From Planococcus beigongshangi (lineage in GTDB: Bacteria > Bacillota > Bacilli > Bacillales_A > Planococcaceae), in the NCBI RefSeq assembly GCF_016820495.1, contig NZ_JADHDU010000002.1, positions 1-64,000 on the forward strand: a stretch of 64,000 nucleotides of DNA. The letters run 5' to 3'. The position numbers were made by a program, and so were the translations under genes. Below the pieces are notes generated by a model. It made no database searches, was not told the DNA's origin, and saw only the letters and a program-made list of their open reading frames with translations. Shown one piece after another: positions 55,217 to 63,445 of the stretch; position 1 is the first letter of the stretch, and every line of letters begins with the position of its first letter.

Positions 55217-56719
55217 ATGTCGATCGAAAAAAAATTTACAGACCATATGAAAAAAATCAAGGCTTATAATGAAGCGACTTCACTTCTTTATTGGGACCTG
55301 CGCACGGGCGCGCCTAAGAATGGAGTTGATCTGAGATCGGAGACAATCGGAACGATTTCTTCAGATATTTTTATTATGTCAACTTCAGATGAATTCGGCA
55401 GCCTGCTTACCGAACTGGAAGAAAACAAAGACCAATTGGATCAGGTGATGCTGCGTTCTGTCGAGGAAGCCCGCAAGCAATATGATCTAAGCAAGAAAAT
55501 TCCGCCTGAAGAATACAAGGAATTCGTCATTCTCCAATCCAAGGCTGAATCCGTTTGGGAAACTGCAAAGGATACAGCAGATTTTTCATTGTTCGAGCCA
55601 TATCTTGAAAAAATGGTGGCGACGTCGAAAAAGATGATCGGCTATTGGGGCGAGAAGAATGGCAGTGCCTATAATACGCTGCTGGATCAGTACGAACCAG
55701 GCATGACGACAGAAATCCTGGATGAAGTGTTTGGCCAGCTGCGCAGCCGGATCATTCCGCTCGTGCAGAAGATCAGCGCCGCTTCAAGCAAACCGGAAAC
55801 GGATTTCCTCTACAAGCCGTTTCCAAAAGAGGCACAGCGTGATTTCAGCAATGAACTGCTGGAACAGCTCGGCTATGATTTCAACTCAGGACGCCTCGAT
55901 GAAACCGTGCATCCATTCATGATCGGCATCAATCGCCAGGATGTCCGCATTACGACGAAATACGATGAGAAAGACTTCAGGACAGCTGTTTTCGGCACGA
56001 TCCATGAATGCGGCCATGCGCTGTATGAACAGAATATCGGCGAGGAGTTGAGCGGTACGTTCGTGGAGGACGGTGCTTCAATGGGCATCCATGAATCGCA
56101 ATCCCTGTTCTTCGAGAATTTTGTCGGCCGCAGTGAGAAGTTCTGGGAAGCCAATTACGAGCTGCTGAAGAAATATTCACCTGAACAATTCGGTTCAGTG
56201 CCGCAGGAAGATTTTATCCGTGCGATCAACGAATCCAAACCGTCGCTGATCCGCATCGAAGCGGATGAACTGACTTATGCGCTTCACATCATGATCCGTT
56301 ATGAACTGGAAAAAGGTTTATTCAATGGAGATTTGGAAGTGAAGGATCTGCCGCAGCTGTGGAATGATAAATATGAGGAGTATCTCGGGGTGCGCCCTTC
56401 GAATGACGCTGAAGGGGTTCTGCAGGATGTCCACTGGGCAGGGGCGAGCTTCGGTTATTTCCCGTCTTATGCACTTGGTTATATGTATGCGGCCCAGTTC
56501 AAGAATGCCATGCTGAAAGATCTGCCGAATTACGACCAACTGCTTGCTTTAGGCAATGTTGCACCGATCCGTGAATGGCTGACGGAAAAAGTCCACCGCC
56601 ATGGCTCGATGAAGAAGCCGCTTGAAATATTGGAAGAAGCGACGGGCGAAGGATTGAATGCGGATCATTTGGCGAAATACCTGGAAGAGAAGTATTCAAA
56701 AGTTTATCAATTGGTTTAG
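55217..56719 (+). CDS. ypwA: M32 family metallocarboxypeptidase
   Basis: A 500-residue thermostable-carboxypeptidase-1 (Taq) family enzyme that releases C-terminal residues from peptides. The zinc motif HECGH occurs in GTIHECGHALYEQ near residue 263, with the downstream Glu in GIHESQSLFFENFVGRS; DxRxT (DVRITTKYD) and GxxQDxHW-type (VLQDVHWAGASFGYFPSY) M32 motifs are also present. Cytoplasmic. Strong AAAGGGGGAGC site. A terminator follows. Confidence 0.94.
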   Translation: MSIEKKFTDHMKKIKAYNEATSLLYWDLRTGAPKNGVDLRSETIGTISSDIFIMSTSDEFGSLLTELEENKDQLDQVMLRSVEEARKQYDLSKKIPPEEYKEFVILQSKAESVWETAKDTADFSLFEPYLEKMVATSKKMIGYWGEKNGSAYNTLLDQYEPGMTTEILDEVFGQLRSRIIPLVQKISAASSKPETDFLYKPFPKEAQRDFSNELLEQLGYDFNSGRLDETVHPFMIGINRQDVRITTKYDEKDFRTAVFGTIHECGHALYEQNIGEELSGTFVEDGASMGIHESQSLFFENFVGRSEKFWEANYELLKKYSPEQFGSVPQEDFIRAINESKPSLIRIEADELTYALHIMIRYELEKGLFNGDLEVKDLPQLWNDKYEEYLGVRPSNDAEGVLQDVHWAGASFGYFPSYALGYMYAAQFKNAMLKDLPNYDQLLALGNVAPIREWLTEKVHRHGSMKKPLEILEEATGEGLNADHLAKYLEEKYSKVYQLV

Positions 56720-56731
56720 CTCTAAAATGTC

Positions 56732-56768
56732 AGAGCCTGTCCGGCTGCAGCCGGACAGGCTCTTTTTC
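56732..56768 (+). terminator. Terminator after ypwA
   Basis: AGAGCCTGTCCGGCTG stem paired with its near-exact complement ending CCGGACAGGCTCT, followed by TTTTCTT. Confidence 0.92.
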
Positions 56769-56900
56769 TTCATGACGAAAATGTAAGGTTGCCGTCATCT
56801 AAAGACGACGCTGTATTTTCCTGACTATCCTATACTGATGTTAACACTCCGGTGGCAGACGCCGAGTGAATCGTAAATTACAGTACAGGGAGAGATTCTT

Positions 56901-57476
56901 ATGAAGAAAAAAGCATTATTGATGGTATCGGCATTTTTAGGGGTTATGGCATTGACGGGGTGCAGTCTGTTTGAGACAGCGAATGGCATCATTCTGTATG
57001 GAGATGAAGAAAAAGTTTTGAGTTCACTTGAGGAAGAGCATAAAGGGCAAGTTGAAAAAGATTCATTCTCTGTGAAAATCATTGAAGCGGACGAAAAAAG
57101 TACTTTGGTCATGGACGAGCCAACTGCCGAAATCCTGATGGAAAAGGAATTGCTGAAGAAAGTGTCCGGAGACGATGCAAAAGCGATTTCAGAACTTCCG
57201 GAAACTATTCAGGGTGAGGGCGTTTTATTCGCCAAGACTGAAGAGGATGCAAATGGCCTCGATGGGCTGGAGCTTGCGACTAAATACGAAGGCAATATCA
57301 TCATCGGTGATGGCCGGGTATATGTCGACAGATTCCTTGTGGTTACTGCAGATGATTTCCAAGGGATTGAAGGCATCGATAAAGCGATTGGGGTAATCCA
57401 GTACAAAAAAGATCCGGACGGTATTGGTGCGTTTGGAGTGGACAAGGAACAACTGGTGAGAATCGGTGAAAAATAA
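56901..57476 (+). CDS. Putative lipoprotein, unrecognised family
   Basis: A 191-residue protein with a lipoprotein signal peptide: basic MKKK, hydrophobic core, lipobox LTGC with Cys at residue 22. The mature part is acidic, with a repeated lysine/glutamate pattern and no motif I recognise. It begins behind GGGAGAG and has a TATACT-type box about 65 nt upstream. It lies alone between ypwA and an SDR gene. It ends at a hairpin (57479-57494) without T-run. Cell-surface location is predicted; function unknown. Confidence 0.75.
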   Translation: MKKKALLMVSAFLGVMALTGCSLFETANGIILYGDEEKVLSSLEEEHKGQVEKDSFSVKIIEADEKSTLVMDEPTAEILMEKELLKKVSGDDAKAISELPETIQGEGVLFAKTEEDANGLDGLELATKYEGNIIIGDGRVYVDRFLVVTADDFQGIEGIDKAIGVIQYKKDPDGIGAFGVDKEQLVRIGEK

Positions 57477-57519
57477 TACCGGTTTTTAAACCGGCGGGGC
57501 AATTTACCGAATCTTCGCT

Positions 57520-57525
57520 TATAAT
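57520..57525 (+). promoter_or_regulatory. -10 element for the SDR gene
   Basis: A perfect TATAAT 19 nt before the TTG start. No clear -35. The following leader is very short, only room for the GGAGGGG ribosome site. Confidence 0.4.
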
Positions 57526-57544
57526 AGAAGCGGAGGGGATTAAC

Positions 57545-58303
57545 TTGTTGAAATCATTCAGTCTAGAAGGAAAAACCGCGATTGTTACGGGTGCAGGGAA
57601 AGGCATCGGAGAAGCCATTGCGCGAGCGGTGGCGGAAGCGGGAGCGAATGTCATGCTCGTAGCCCGTACGGAGGAAGACCTGAAGCATGTAAAAGAAACC
57701 ATCGGCAATGACCGAACAGAATATGTAATGGCAGACATTACCGACCGCAGCCAGATCCAGGCAGCAGTGGAAAAAACGATGGAACGTTTTGGGTCGATCG
57801 ACATCCTGGTCAATAACGCCGGGATGAATATCAGGTCGAAATTGCTGGAAGCGACGGATGAGGAATGGCATAAGATCATGGATACGAACGCACACAGTGT
57901 CTTCATGTTTTCACAGGAAGCGGCGAAGAGAATGCAGAACGGCGGTTCCATCGTCAACATCAGTTCGGTGGGCGGGGAACGCGCACTCAAAACCGGTGTC
58001 GTCTATGCGGCTTCAAAAGCGGCGATCATTCAGATGACCCGCGTCATGGCCATGGAATGGGGCGAAAAGAATATTCGCGTCAACGCAATCGGCCCCTGGT
58101 ATTTCCGTACGCCTCTGACAGAGAAACTGTTAAGCGATCAGGATTACCTGGATTCGATCCTGGCTGTGACCCCGATGAAACGTGTCGGAGATTTACCGGA
58201 AGTGGCGACGCCGGTCGTCTTCCTGGCTTCAGATGCATCCAGCTACATCACCGGCCAGACACTGTTTGTCGACGGCGGCATGTCGATTCATGGGTTTTCG
58301 TAA
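57545..58303 (+). CDS. Short-chain dehydrogenase/reductase
   Basis: A 252-residue classical [11 protein letters not shown] at residues 15-22 binds NAD(P); NNAG is at about 91; catalytic Ser (NISSVGG) and YxxxK (VYAASK) are present. The C-terminal [17 protein letters not shown] is shared by glucose/gluconate dehydrogenase-like and FabG-like members, so the substrate cannot be read. TTG start 7 nt after GGAGGGG. It stands alone, and its stop abuts an R1 repeat. Confidence 0.85.
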   Translation: MLKSFSLEGKTAIVTGAGKGIGEAIARAVAEAGANVMLVARTEEDLKHVKETIGNDRTEYVMADITDRSQIQAAVEKTMERFGSIDILVNNAGMNIRSKLLEATDEEWHKIMDTNAHSVFMFSQEAAKRMQNGGSIVNISSVGGERALKTGVVYAASKAAIIQMTRVMAMEWGEKNIRVNAIGPWYFRTPLTEKLLSDQDYLDSILAVTPMKRVGDLPEVATPVVFLASDASSYITGQTLFVDGGMSIHGFS

Positions 58304-58447
58304 GAAAAGCGACGGCACCCGCTCAGCTCTGACAGGCATAAGGCGGATCAGCAGAGTGGCGTCCTTGGCCACGGCAGCTGAGCTGGCTTATGACCCGAAG
58401 AGCTGGGTCGCCGGAGTCTGGACAAAGAAAAGCGACGGCACCCGTTC
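58304..58447 (-). repeat. R1 intergenic repeat, inverted full copy with 18-nt direct repeat ends
   Basis: Reverse complement of the R1 element at 33594-33716 over its whole length. It starts at the base after the SDR stop codon. GAAAAGCGACGGCACCCG occurs perfectly at 58304-58321 and again at 58427-58444, so the element is bounded by 18-nt direct repeats. Two stem positions differ from the 33594 copy on both sides in a way that keeps pairing (G-C to A-T). Confidence 0.75.
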
Positions 58448-58455
58448 CTGTTAAG

Positions 58456-58495
58456 CTGAAAACATCTCTTTCATCATTGGGAGGGATGTTTTCAG
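58456..58495 (+). terminator. Probable terminator downstream of the SDR gene
   Basis: CTGAAAACATC pairs with GATGTTTTCAG across an 18-nt centre that adds CTC/GAG-type pairs; TTTTCAG tail. It closely resembles the hairpin at 58778-58811. Confidence 0.6.
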
Positions 58496-58521
58496 CGTGT
58501 TAGAAAGAAATAAAGGGGAGT

Positions 58522-58735
58522 AATCAATATTCGCAACAAAGCTTCACTTTTCAAAACCCGTGCTTGGACCATCTCGTCCGAGTGGATTTCAACACTTCGT
58601 TGCTTTTCACATATTTTGAAATGGATCCGAGCAAAGGAGCGCGACCGGACGGAGCGGAGCAATAAGACGAGTGCTCTTCTCGGCTTATTGCGTAAGCTGA
58701 GTCCAAAGCGACGAAGCGACATATCTATATTGATT
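58522..58735 (+). repeat. R2 intergenic repeat, full copy
   Basis: Left end ATCAATATTCGCAACAAAGC with CTTTTCAAAACCCGTGC, middle ACTTCGTTGCTTTTCACATATTTTG, right part GAGCAATAAGACGAG...CTTCTCGGC and GTCCAAAGCGACGAAGCG. Inverted homologue at 39779-40130, deleted version at 33391. The SDR-dynA gap (58304-58867) holds R1, a terminator, this R2 and a second terminator, and no gene I can support. Confidence 0.65.
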
Positions 58736-58777
58736 CTTCGGTTCAACTTATACGTTTACTTTCTCGAAAATTTTTTG

Positions 58778-58811
58778 ACATCCCCTCCTTAATTGGAAGG
58801 GATGTTTTTCG
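58778..58811 (+). terminator. Terminator before dynA
   Basis: ACATCCC / GGGATGT stem extended by TCC/GGA (one mismatch), loop TTAATT, tail TTTTCG. It is oriented with the flanking genes and shares TTGG-AGGGATGTTTT with the hairpin at 58456. Confidence 0.75.
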
Positions 58812-58867
58812 TTTATCGTTATAAATGGTATGATAAAAGCAGTACAAGATGAAGGAGATTCCTGAAT

Positions 58868-61800
58868 ATGACAGCTTTGGAACACCAGAAAGAATTAATC
58901 GAAACAGCACGCCTGCACAGCATCTTTGAAGATAACGATGATAACGACCGTGCAGCGAAAGCGAAACTGTTCGGGAGGAAGATCCTGAAAAATCAATTCA
59001 TCATCGGTTTCGCCGGGCATTTCTCTTCCGGCAAATCATCCATGATCAATGCGTTGACAGGTGAAACCCTGTTGCCATCAAGCCCGATTCCAACCAGCGC
59101 GAATATCGTCAATGTGCATAAAGCTGAAAAAGATTTTGCCATTGTAAATAAGACTGCAGGGAAACCGGTTTATTTCCCCGAAAACTACGATTTCGACGCG
59201 GTTAAACAATATTGCAAGAGCGGAGATGTCACTCAAATCGATATCGGACACAGGGACTCAGTCCTGCCGGAAGGCGTCAGTGTCATGGACACTCCGGGAG
59301 TGGATTCCACAGACGACGCCCATAGGCTGTCGACAGAATCGGCCCTGCATATTGCGGATATGGTGTTTTATGTCATGGATTATAACCATGTCCAATCCGA
59401 ATTGAATTTCAATTTCACAAAAGACCTGCAAAAATACACAGATTTGTATTTGATCGTAAACCAAATCGATAAACATCAAAACAGCGAATTGTCATTTGCC
59501 GATTTCAGGAAGTCAGTGGAAGATTCCTTTGCTGCCTGGGGTGTTGAGCCAAAAGGGATATTCTTCACATCGCTGCGCGATTTTGATCTGGAAGGCAATG
59601 ATTTCGAAAAGGTGAAAGGCCTTGTGTCCTCTTCCATGGAGGGCTGGCAGGGAAATGTCGGAAAGGCAGCTGAATCTGCTTTATCCCAATTGAAAGATGA
59701 GCACCTCAATTACCTGGAAGACGAAAAATCGGAAAGGCTTGAAGCATTTTCCTCTGTTCTCAGTCCGGAGGAATGGGAAGCGCGTGAAGAGCTTAAAAAT
59801 GAGACGGACCGGGTCGAACGGAGGCTTTCAGTCCAGGATTTTACAAGCTGGAAAAAGGATTTCGAGAAAAACCGCAAAGAATTGCTGGAAAATGCCAATA
59901 TCATGCCCTATGAATTGCGCAATGCCTTAAGTTCTTATCTGGAATCGATGCAATCCGATTTTAAAGTGGGCATGCTGTTCAGCGGGAAAAAGACGGAAGC
60001 GGAACGAAACGCTCGCCGTCAGGAAGTCGAAGAAAAATTAGCGGCTGTCATCCCATCACAGATCACGGTGCATTTAAAGCGATTGATGAAATCCGCTCTC
60101 AGGGATGCCGGTTTATTGACCGATAAAGAGTCACTCGCCATTGATGATATGGAACTGAAATTACCGTTTTCGATTGTGGAAGGCCAGTTGCCGAAAGGCA
60201 TATTGATCACAGGGGACACCGTTCTGAATTTCGCGAATACGCTGACTGTCGCCATACAGCGCTGGTTCATAAAAGAAACGGAAAGCTGGAAGAACGCTCA
60301 GGAAGGAAAATTCGATTCCCTTCCTGAAGATGCCGGAACGGAAATCGGCATGAAAGCGGAAAACCTGAACCAGAAATTATTGGCGATCCAAACCCTCGAA
60401 GAAATGGAAGAGAAAATATCCAAGGTCAAACGTGCATTTTCTGCCATGCTGCCGAACCAAAAGAGCAAGGCTGAGGAACTGGTGCAGCAATGGCAAAGTG
60501 AATTTCAGGCCTCTGCAGCTGATATGATCCAATTTGAGCCATCCATGCTTGAGGCTGCTGATGAAATTGAAGAGCGGGAAGAAGCTGATGTTCAAAAGCC
60601 GGTCATCAATTTGCAGGACGAAAATGCTGTCATCCAGCGTGCAAGGACGACGGCTGCGGCACTTGGACCGATCAGAGGATTCGAAGAAACAGCAGAATAC
60701 CTGAAAAGAAAAGCAGGCAGACTTGATGGCCAGGAATTCACTATTGCGTTGTTCGGTGCGTTCAGTGCCGGAAAATCTTCATTTTCGAATGCCTTGATGG
60801 GAGAAAGCGTCTTGCCGGTATCACCGAATCCGACCACCGCGACGATCAACCGGATTCGTCCAGTGACGGAAGAACATCCGCATGAAACAGCTGATGTGCG
60901 CTTGAAGACGGTACAGCAAATGACGGATGACGTCCGGAATTCATTCGAAATCTTTAACATGAAAGTTTCGACGTTGGATGACGCTTTCCGCAAAGCGGAA
61001 CAATTGCCGGAAGCGACTGTCCCTGAACAACAGGTGCATAAATCATTTATCGATGCCTTCCGTGCAGGCTACCGTGAATTCAAAGACAATCTCGGGAAAA
61101 CGATCCGCACGGACAGGAAAGAATTCGGTTTATATGTGGCAAAAGAAGAGCGCAGCTGTTTTGTCGATGAAATCGATTTTTATTACGATTGCGAGCTGAC
61201 CCGGAGCGGCGTCACTCTTGTCGACACACCAGGTGCCGATTCGATCAACGCGCGTCACACGAATGTAGCATTCGAATATATCCGTAATGCGGATGCCATC
61301 CTGTTCATCACGTATTATAATCACGCCTTTGCCCGTGCAGACCGGGAATTCCTTATTCAGCTGGGAAGAGTCAAAGATGCCTTCGAACTGGATAAGATGT
61401 TCTTCATCGTCAACGCGATCGACCTTGCACAGAACAATGAGGAAAAAGAATCTGTCGAAACATACGTAAAAGAAGAATTGCAGCGCTTCGGCATCCGTTT
61501 CCCACGGCTTTTCGGCGTCTCCAGCCTACAGGCATTAAAGGATCGCCAAGCTTCCGGAATGCAGGATTTTGAATCGGCGTTCCAGCATTTCCTGAAAGAC
61601 GAGCTGAAAGGGATGGCGGTGCAGTCACTTGCAGAGGAAGAGCAAAAAACGGTGGACCGCTTTCGGTCGCTGATTGAACATACTGATGCCAATATGGCAC
61701 GCAAGGACGAGCGGCTTGAAGAGTTGAACGGTCTTGAACAATTGATCCGCCGGCAGTTTGCCGATTCTCCCGCCCCTGTGATGATCAAAGAATCGGCCCA

Positions 61801-62449
61801 TGAATTGAATGAATTGCTGTATTATGTCCACCAGCGCGTGTTCTACCGTTTCAATGACTTTTTCAAGGAATCCTTCAATCCATCGCTGTTTGCAGGTAAA
61901 TCTGCACAGCAGGCCCTAACGATGGCTTTGCATGACATCGTGGAAATGACCGGCTTTGATTTCGGGCAGGAAGTCCGTGTGACGAACTTCCGGTTGGCAC
62001 AGCAGATAACCAGGGCGATCGAAAACCGCTTCCGTGAAGAAACAGAAAAATTGCGGGCCCATAACGCGGAATTTTCATTTACGCCATACGAAGTGGAAGA
62101 GGCGGTTATGCTGGAACCAGGCAAAGCGTTTACAGGTGCCGATTATTCAGCTGTAAAATCCTATTACCGGAACAATAAAAGCTTTTTCGAGAAAAATGAA
62201 AAAGAGAAATTACGTGATGCCCTGCAAAACCTGATGGAACCGGATGCGGGTGCGTATTTGGAAAAAGAAAAGTCAAAGTTGATGGAATGGGCGGAATTCT
62301 GGATCGAACAGGAAGCGGAAGGACTGAGGCAGCATATCATCCGCCAAGGGACAGACCAGATCGATTCTGAACGGACATTGCTTCAACAGGAAGAGAAATT
62401 GATCCAATGGAAGAAAATTTATGCGAATTTGAAAAGCGAAAGGGTGTAG
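58868..62449 (+). CDS. dynA: Bacterial dynamin DynA (two fused dynamin-like GTPases)
   Basis: A 1193-residue tandem dynamin-like protein. The first GTPase begins GHFSSGKSS at residues 50-58 with VMDTPGVDS as G3 and NQIDKH as G4. The second begins GAFSAGKSS at about 630-638 with LVDTPGADS and VNAID. Long helical stalk regions follow each. B. subtilis DynA (YpbR) has the same architecture and length, tethers and fuses membranes and protects against pore-forming antibiotics and phage. GAAGGAGA precedes the ATG; the next gene starts 3 nt after its stop. Confidence 0.93.
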   Translation: MTALEHQKELIETARLHSIFEDNDDNDRAAKAKLFGRKILKNQFIIGFAGHFSSGKSSMINALTGETLLPSSPIPTSANIVNVHKAEKDFAIVNKTAGKPVYFPENYDFDAVKQYCKSGDVTQIDIGHRDSVLPEGVSVMDTPGVDSTDDAHRLSTESALHIADMVFYVMDYNHVQSELNFNFTKDLQKYTDLYLIVNQIDKHQNSELSFADFRKSVEDSFAAWGVEPKGIFFTSLRDFDLEGNDFEKVKGLVSSSMEGWQGNVGKAAESALSQLKDEHLNYLEDEKSERLEAFSSVLSPEEWEAREELKNETDRVERRLSVQDFTSWKKDFEKNRKELLENANIMPYELRNALSSYLESMQSDFKVGMLFSGKKTEAERNARRQEVEEKLAAVIPSQITVHLKRLMKSALRDAGLLTDKESLAIDDMELKLPFSIVEGQLPKGILITGDTVLNFANTLTVAIQRWFIKETESWKNAQEGKFDSLPEDAGTEIGMKAENLNQKLLAIQTLEEMEEKISKVKRAFSAMLPNQKSKAEELVQQWQSEFQASAADMIQFEPSMLEAADEIEEREEADVQKPVINLQDENAVIQRARTTAAALGPIRGFEETAEYLKRKAGRLDGQEFTIALFGAFSAGKSSFSNALMGESVLPVSPNPTTATINRIRPVTEEHPHETADVRLKTVQQMTDDVRNSFEIFNMKVSTLDDAFRKAEQLPEATVPEQQVHKSFIDAFRAGYREFKDNLGKTIRTDRKEFGLYVAKEERSCFVDEIDFYYDCELTRSGVTLVDTPGADSINARHTNVAFEYIRNADAILFITYYNHAFARADREFLIQLGRVKDAFELDKMFFIVNAIDLAQNNEEKESVETYVKEELQRFGIRFPRLFGVSSLQALKDRQASGMQDFESAFQHFLKDELKGMAVQSLAEEEQKTVDRFRSLIEHTDANMARKDERLEELNGLEQLIRRQFADSPAPVMIKESAHELNELLYYVHQRVFYRFNDFFKESFNPSLFAGKSAQQALTMALHDIVEMTGFDFGQEVRVTNFRLAQQITRAIENRFREETEKLRAHNAEFSFTPYEVEEAVMLEPGKAFTGADYSAVKSYYRNNKSFFEKNEKEKLRDALQNLMEPDAGAYLEKEKSKLMEWAEFWIEQEAEGLRQHIIRQGTDQIDSERTLLQQEEKLIQWKKIYANLKSERV

Positions 62450-62452
62450 GAC

Positions 62453-63385
62453 ATGAATGTATTCATTGAGACCTTAAACACGGAGAACCATCGCTGGATA
62501 GATGTCCGCTATGAAATGGGCAAGCCGGAGGAAGGGCGCCGCCTCTATGACCAGGAACATATCAAAGGCGCGGTTTACTGGGATCTGGAAAAAGATCTGA
62601 GCGATATGGAGTCTGAAGCCGGACGCCATCCTATGCCGTCGAAAGAACAATTGGAGCATTTGATCCGCAAGAGCGGTCTGACAGCCGGCGACAGCATTGT
62701 CGTTTATGACCAGGGCGGTTCACCTTATGCTGCGAGAGCATGGTGGCTGTTGAAATATTGCGGTTTTGAAAATGTTTTCATCAGCAAGTGCGGATTCACG
62801 GAATTGAAGGAAAAAGGTGCGGCAGTCTCGGCAGAAATTCCTGACTATCCGGAAAGCGAATGGACGCCGGATTTCAATGAAGACATTTATGCGGACCGCC
62901 AATACGTGAAGAACATCATCAAAGGCGAGGAGCTCGGACTCCTCCTTGATGCCCGTTCCCCTGAGCGCTATGCAGGGATCGAAGAACCGATCGACCGGGT
63001 CGCCGGAAGGATTCCGGGCGCCCGTAATTTTGACTGGAGCCAGCTAATCCTTGGCGGCAAGCTTGACAGCGGGGTGGATTTCTCTGCAGTCGGGCAGCCC
63101 CATGAACCGATTGTTGTTTACTGCGGCAGCGGTGTTACAGCTGCACCGCTATATGCGATGCTCGCTGAAAAAGGGTTTACGTCATTGAAACTTTATACGG
63201 GCAGCTATTCCGACTGGATTGCAGATCCGGAAAATGAAGTCGAAATTGACCGGGACATCCAGCCGGCAGCTTCAGACGACGATAGCCGTGCAATTTTGGC
63301 GAAGCTTATCGAAGAAGGCTACAGCGGTGAAATGCTGATGAAGAAATTCGAATACGAGAAGTCGCTGCTGCAGGAAAAAGAGTAG
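62453..63385 (+). CDS. Two-domain rhodanese-type sulfurtransferase
   Basis: A 310-residue tandem rhodanese protein. The C-terminal domain has the active cysteine (Cys224 in VVYCGSGVTA); the N-terminal domain has Asp in the equivalent place (VVYDQGGSPYAAR) and is structural. The six-residue-type active loop suggests thiosulfate or 3-mercaptopyruvate as donor, not distinguishable here. About 45 extra residues after the second domain (from DRDIQPAASDDD) form an acidic linker and a helix. It is probably co-transcribed with dynA (3-nt gap). A strong terminator follows. Confidence 0.88.
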   Translation: MNVFIETLNTENHRWIDVRYEMGKPEEGRRLYDQEHIKGAVYWDLEKDLSDMESEAGRHPMPSKEQLEHLIRKSGLTAGDSIVVYDQGGSPYAARAWWLLKYCGFENVFISKCGFTELKEKGAAVSAEIPDYPESEWTPDFNEDIYADRQYVKNIIKGEELGLLLDARSPERYAGIEEPIDRVAGRIPGARNFDWSQLILGGKLDSGVDFSAVGQPHEPIVVYCGSGVTAAPLYAMLAEKGFTSLKLYTGSYSDWIADPENEVEIDRDIQPAASDDDSRAILAKLIEEGYSGEMLMKKFEYEKSLLQEKE

Positions 63386-63405
63386 AGTGCATTATCAATG
63401 AATGC

Positions 63406-63445
63406 AAAAGGCATATCGGATTTTTTCCGATATGCCTTTTTCTTT
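63406..63445. terminator. Bidirectional terminator between sulfurtransferase and CBS gene
   Basis: AAAAGGCATATCGGA and TCCGATATGCCTTTT around TTTTT, followed by TTCTTTT; A and T runs serve both converging genes. Confidence 0.9.

Noticed and set aside
57479-57494. Hairpin CCGGTTTTTAAACCGG after the lipoprotein gene as terminator
   Set aside because: The stem is good but no T-run follows (CGGGGC), so I do not call it a terminator.
58304-58444. 18-nt direct repeats as a CRISPR remnant
   Set aside because: Only two copies 123 nt apart, no spacer series and no cas genes; the segment between is the R1 element.
58182-58454. Alternative frame running from the SDR gene into R1
   Set aside because: It overlaps the SDR gene out of frame and continues through the R1 repeat; composition is that of a shadow frame.
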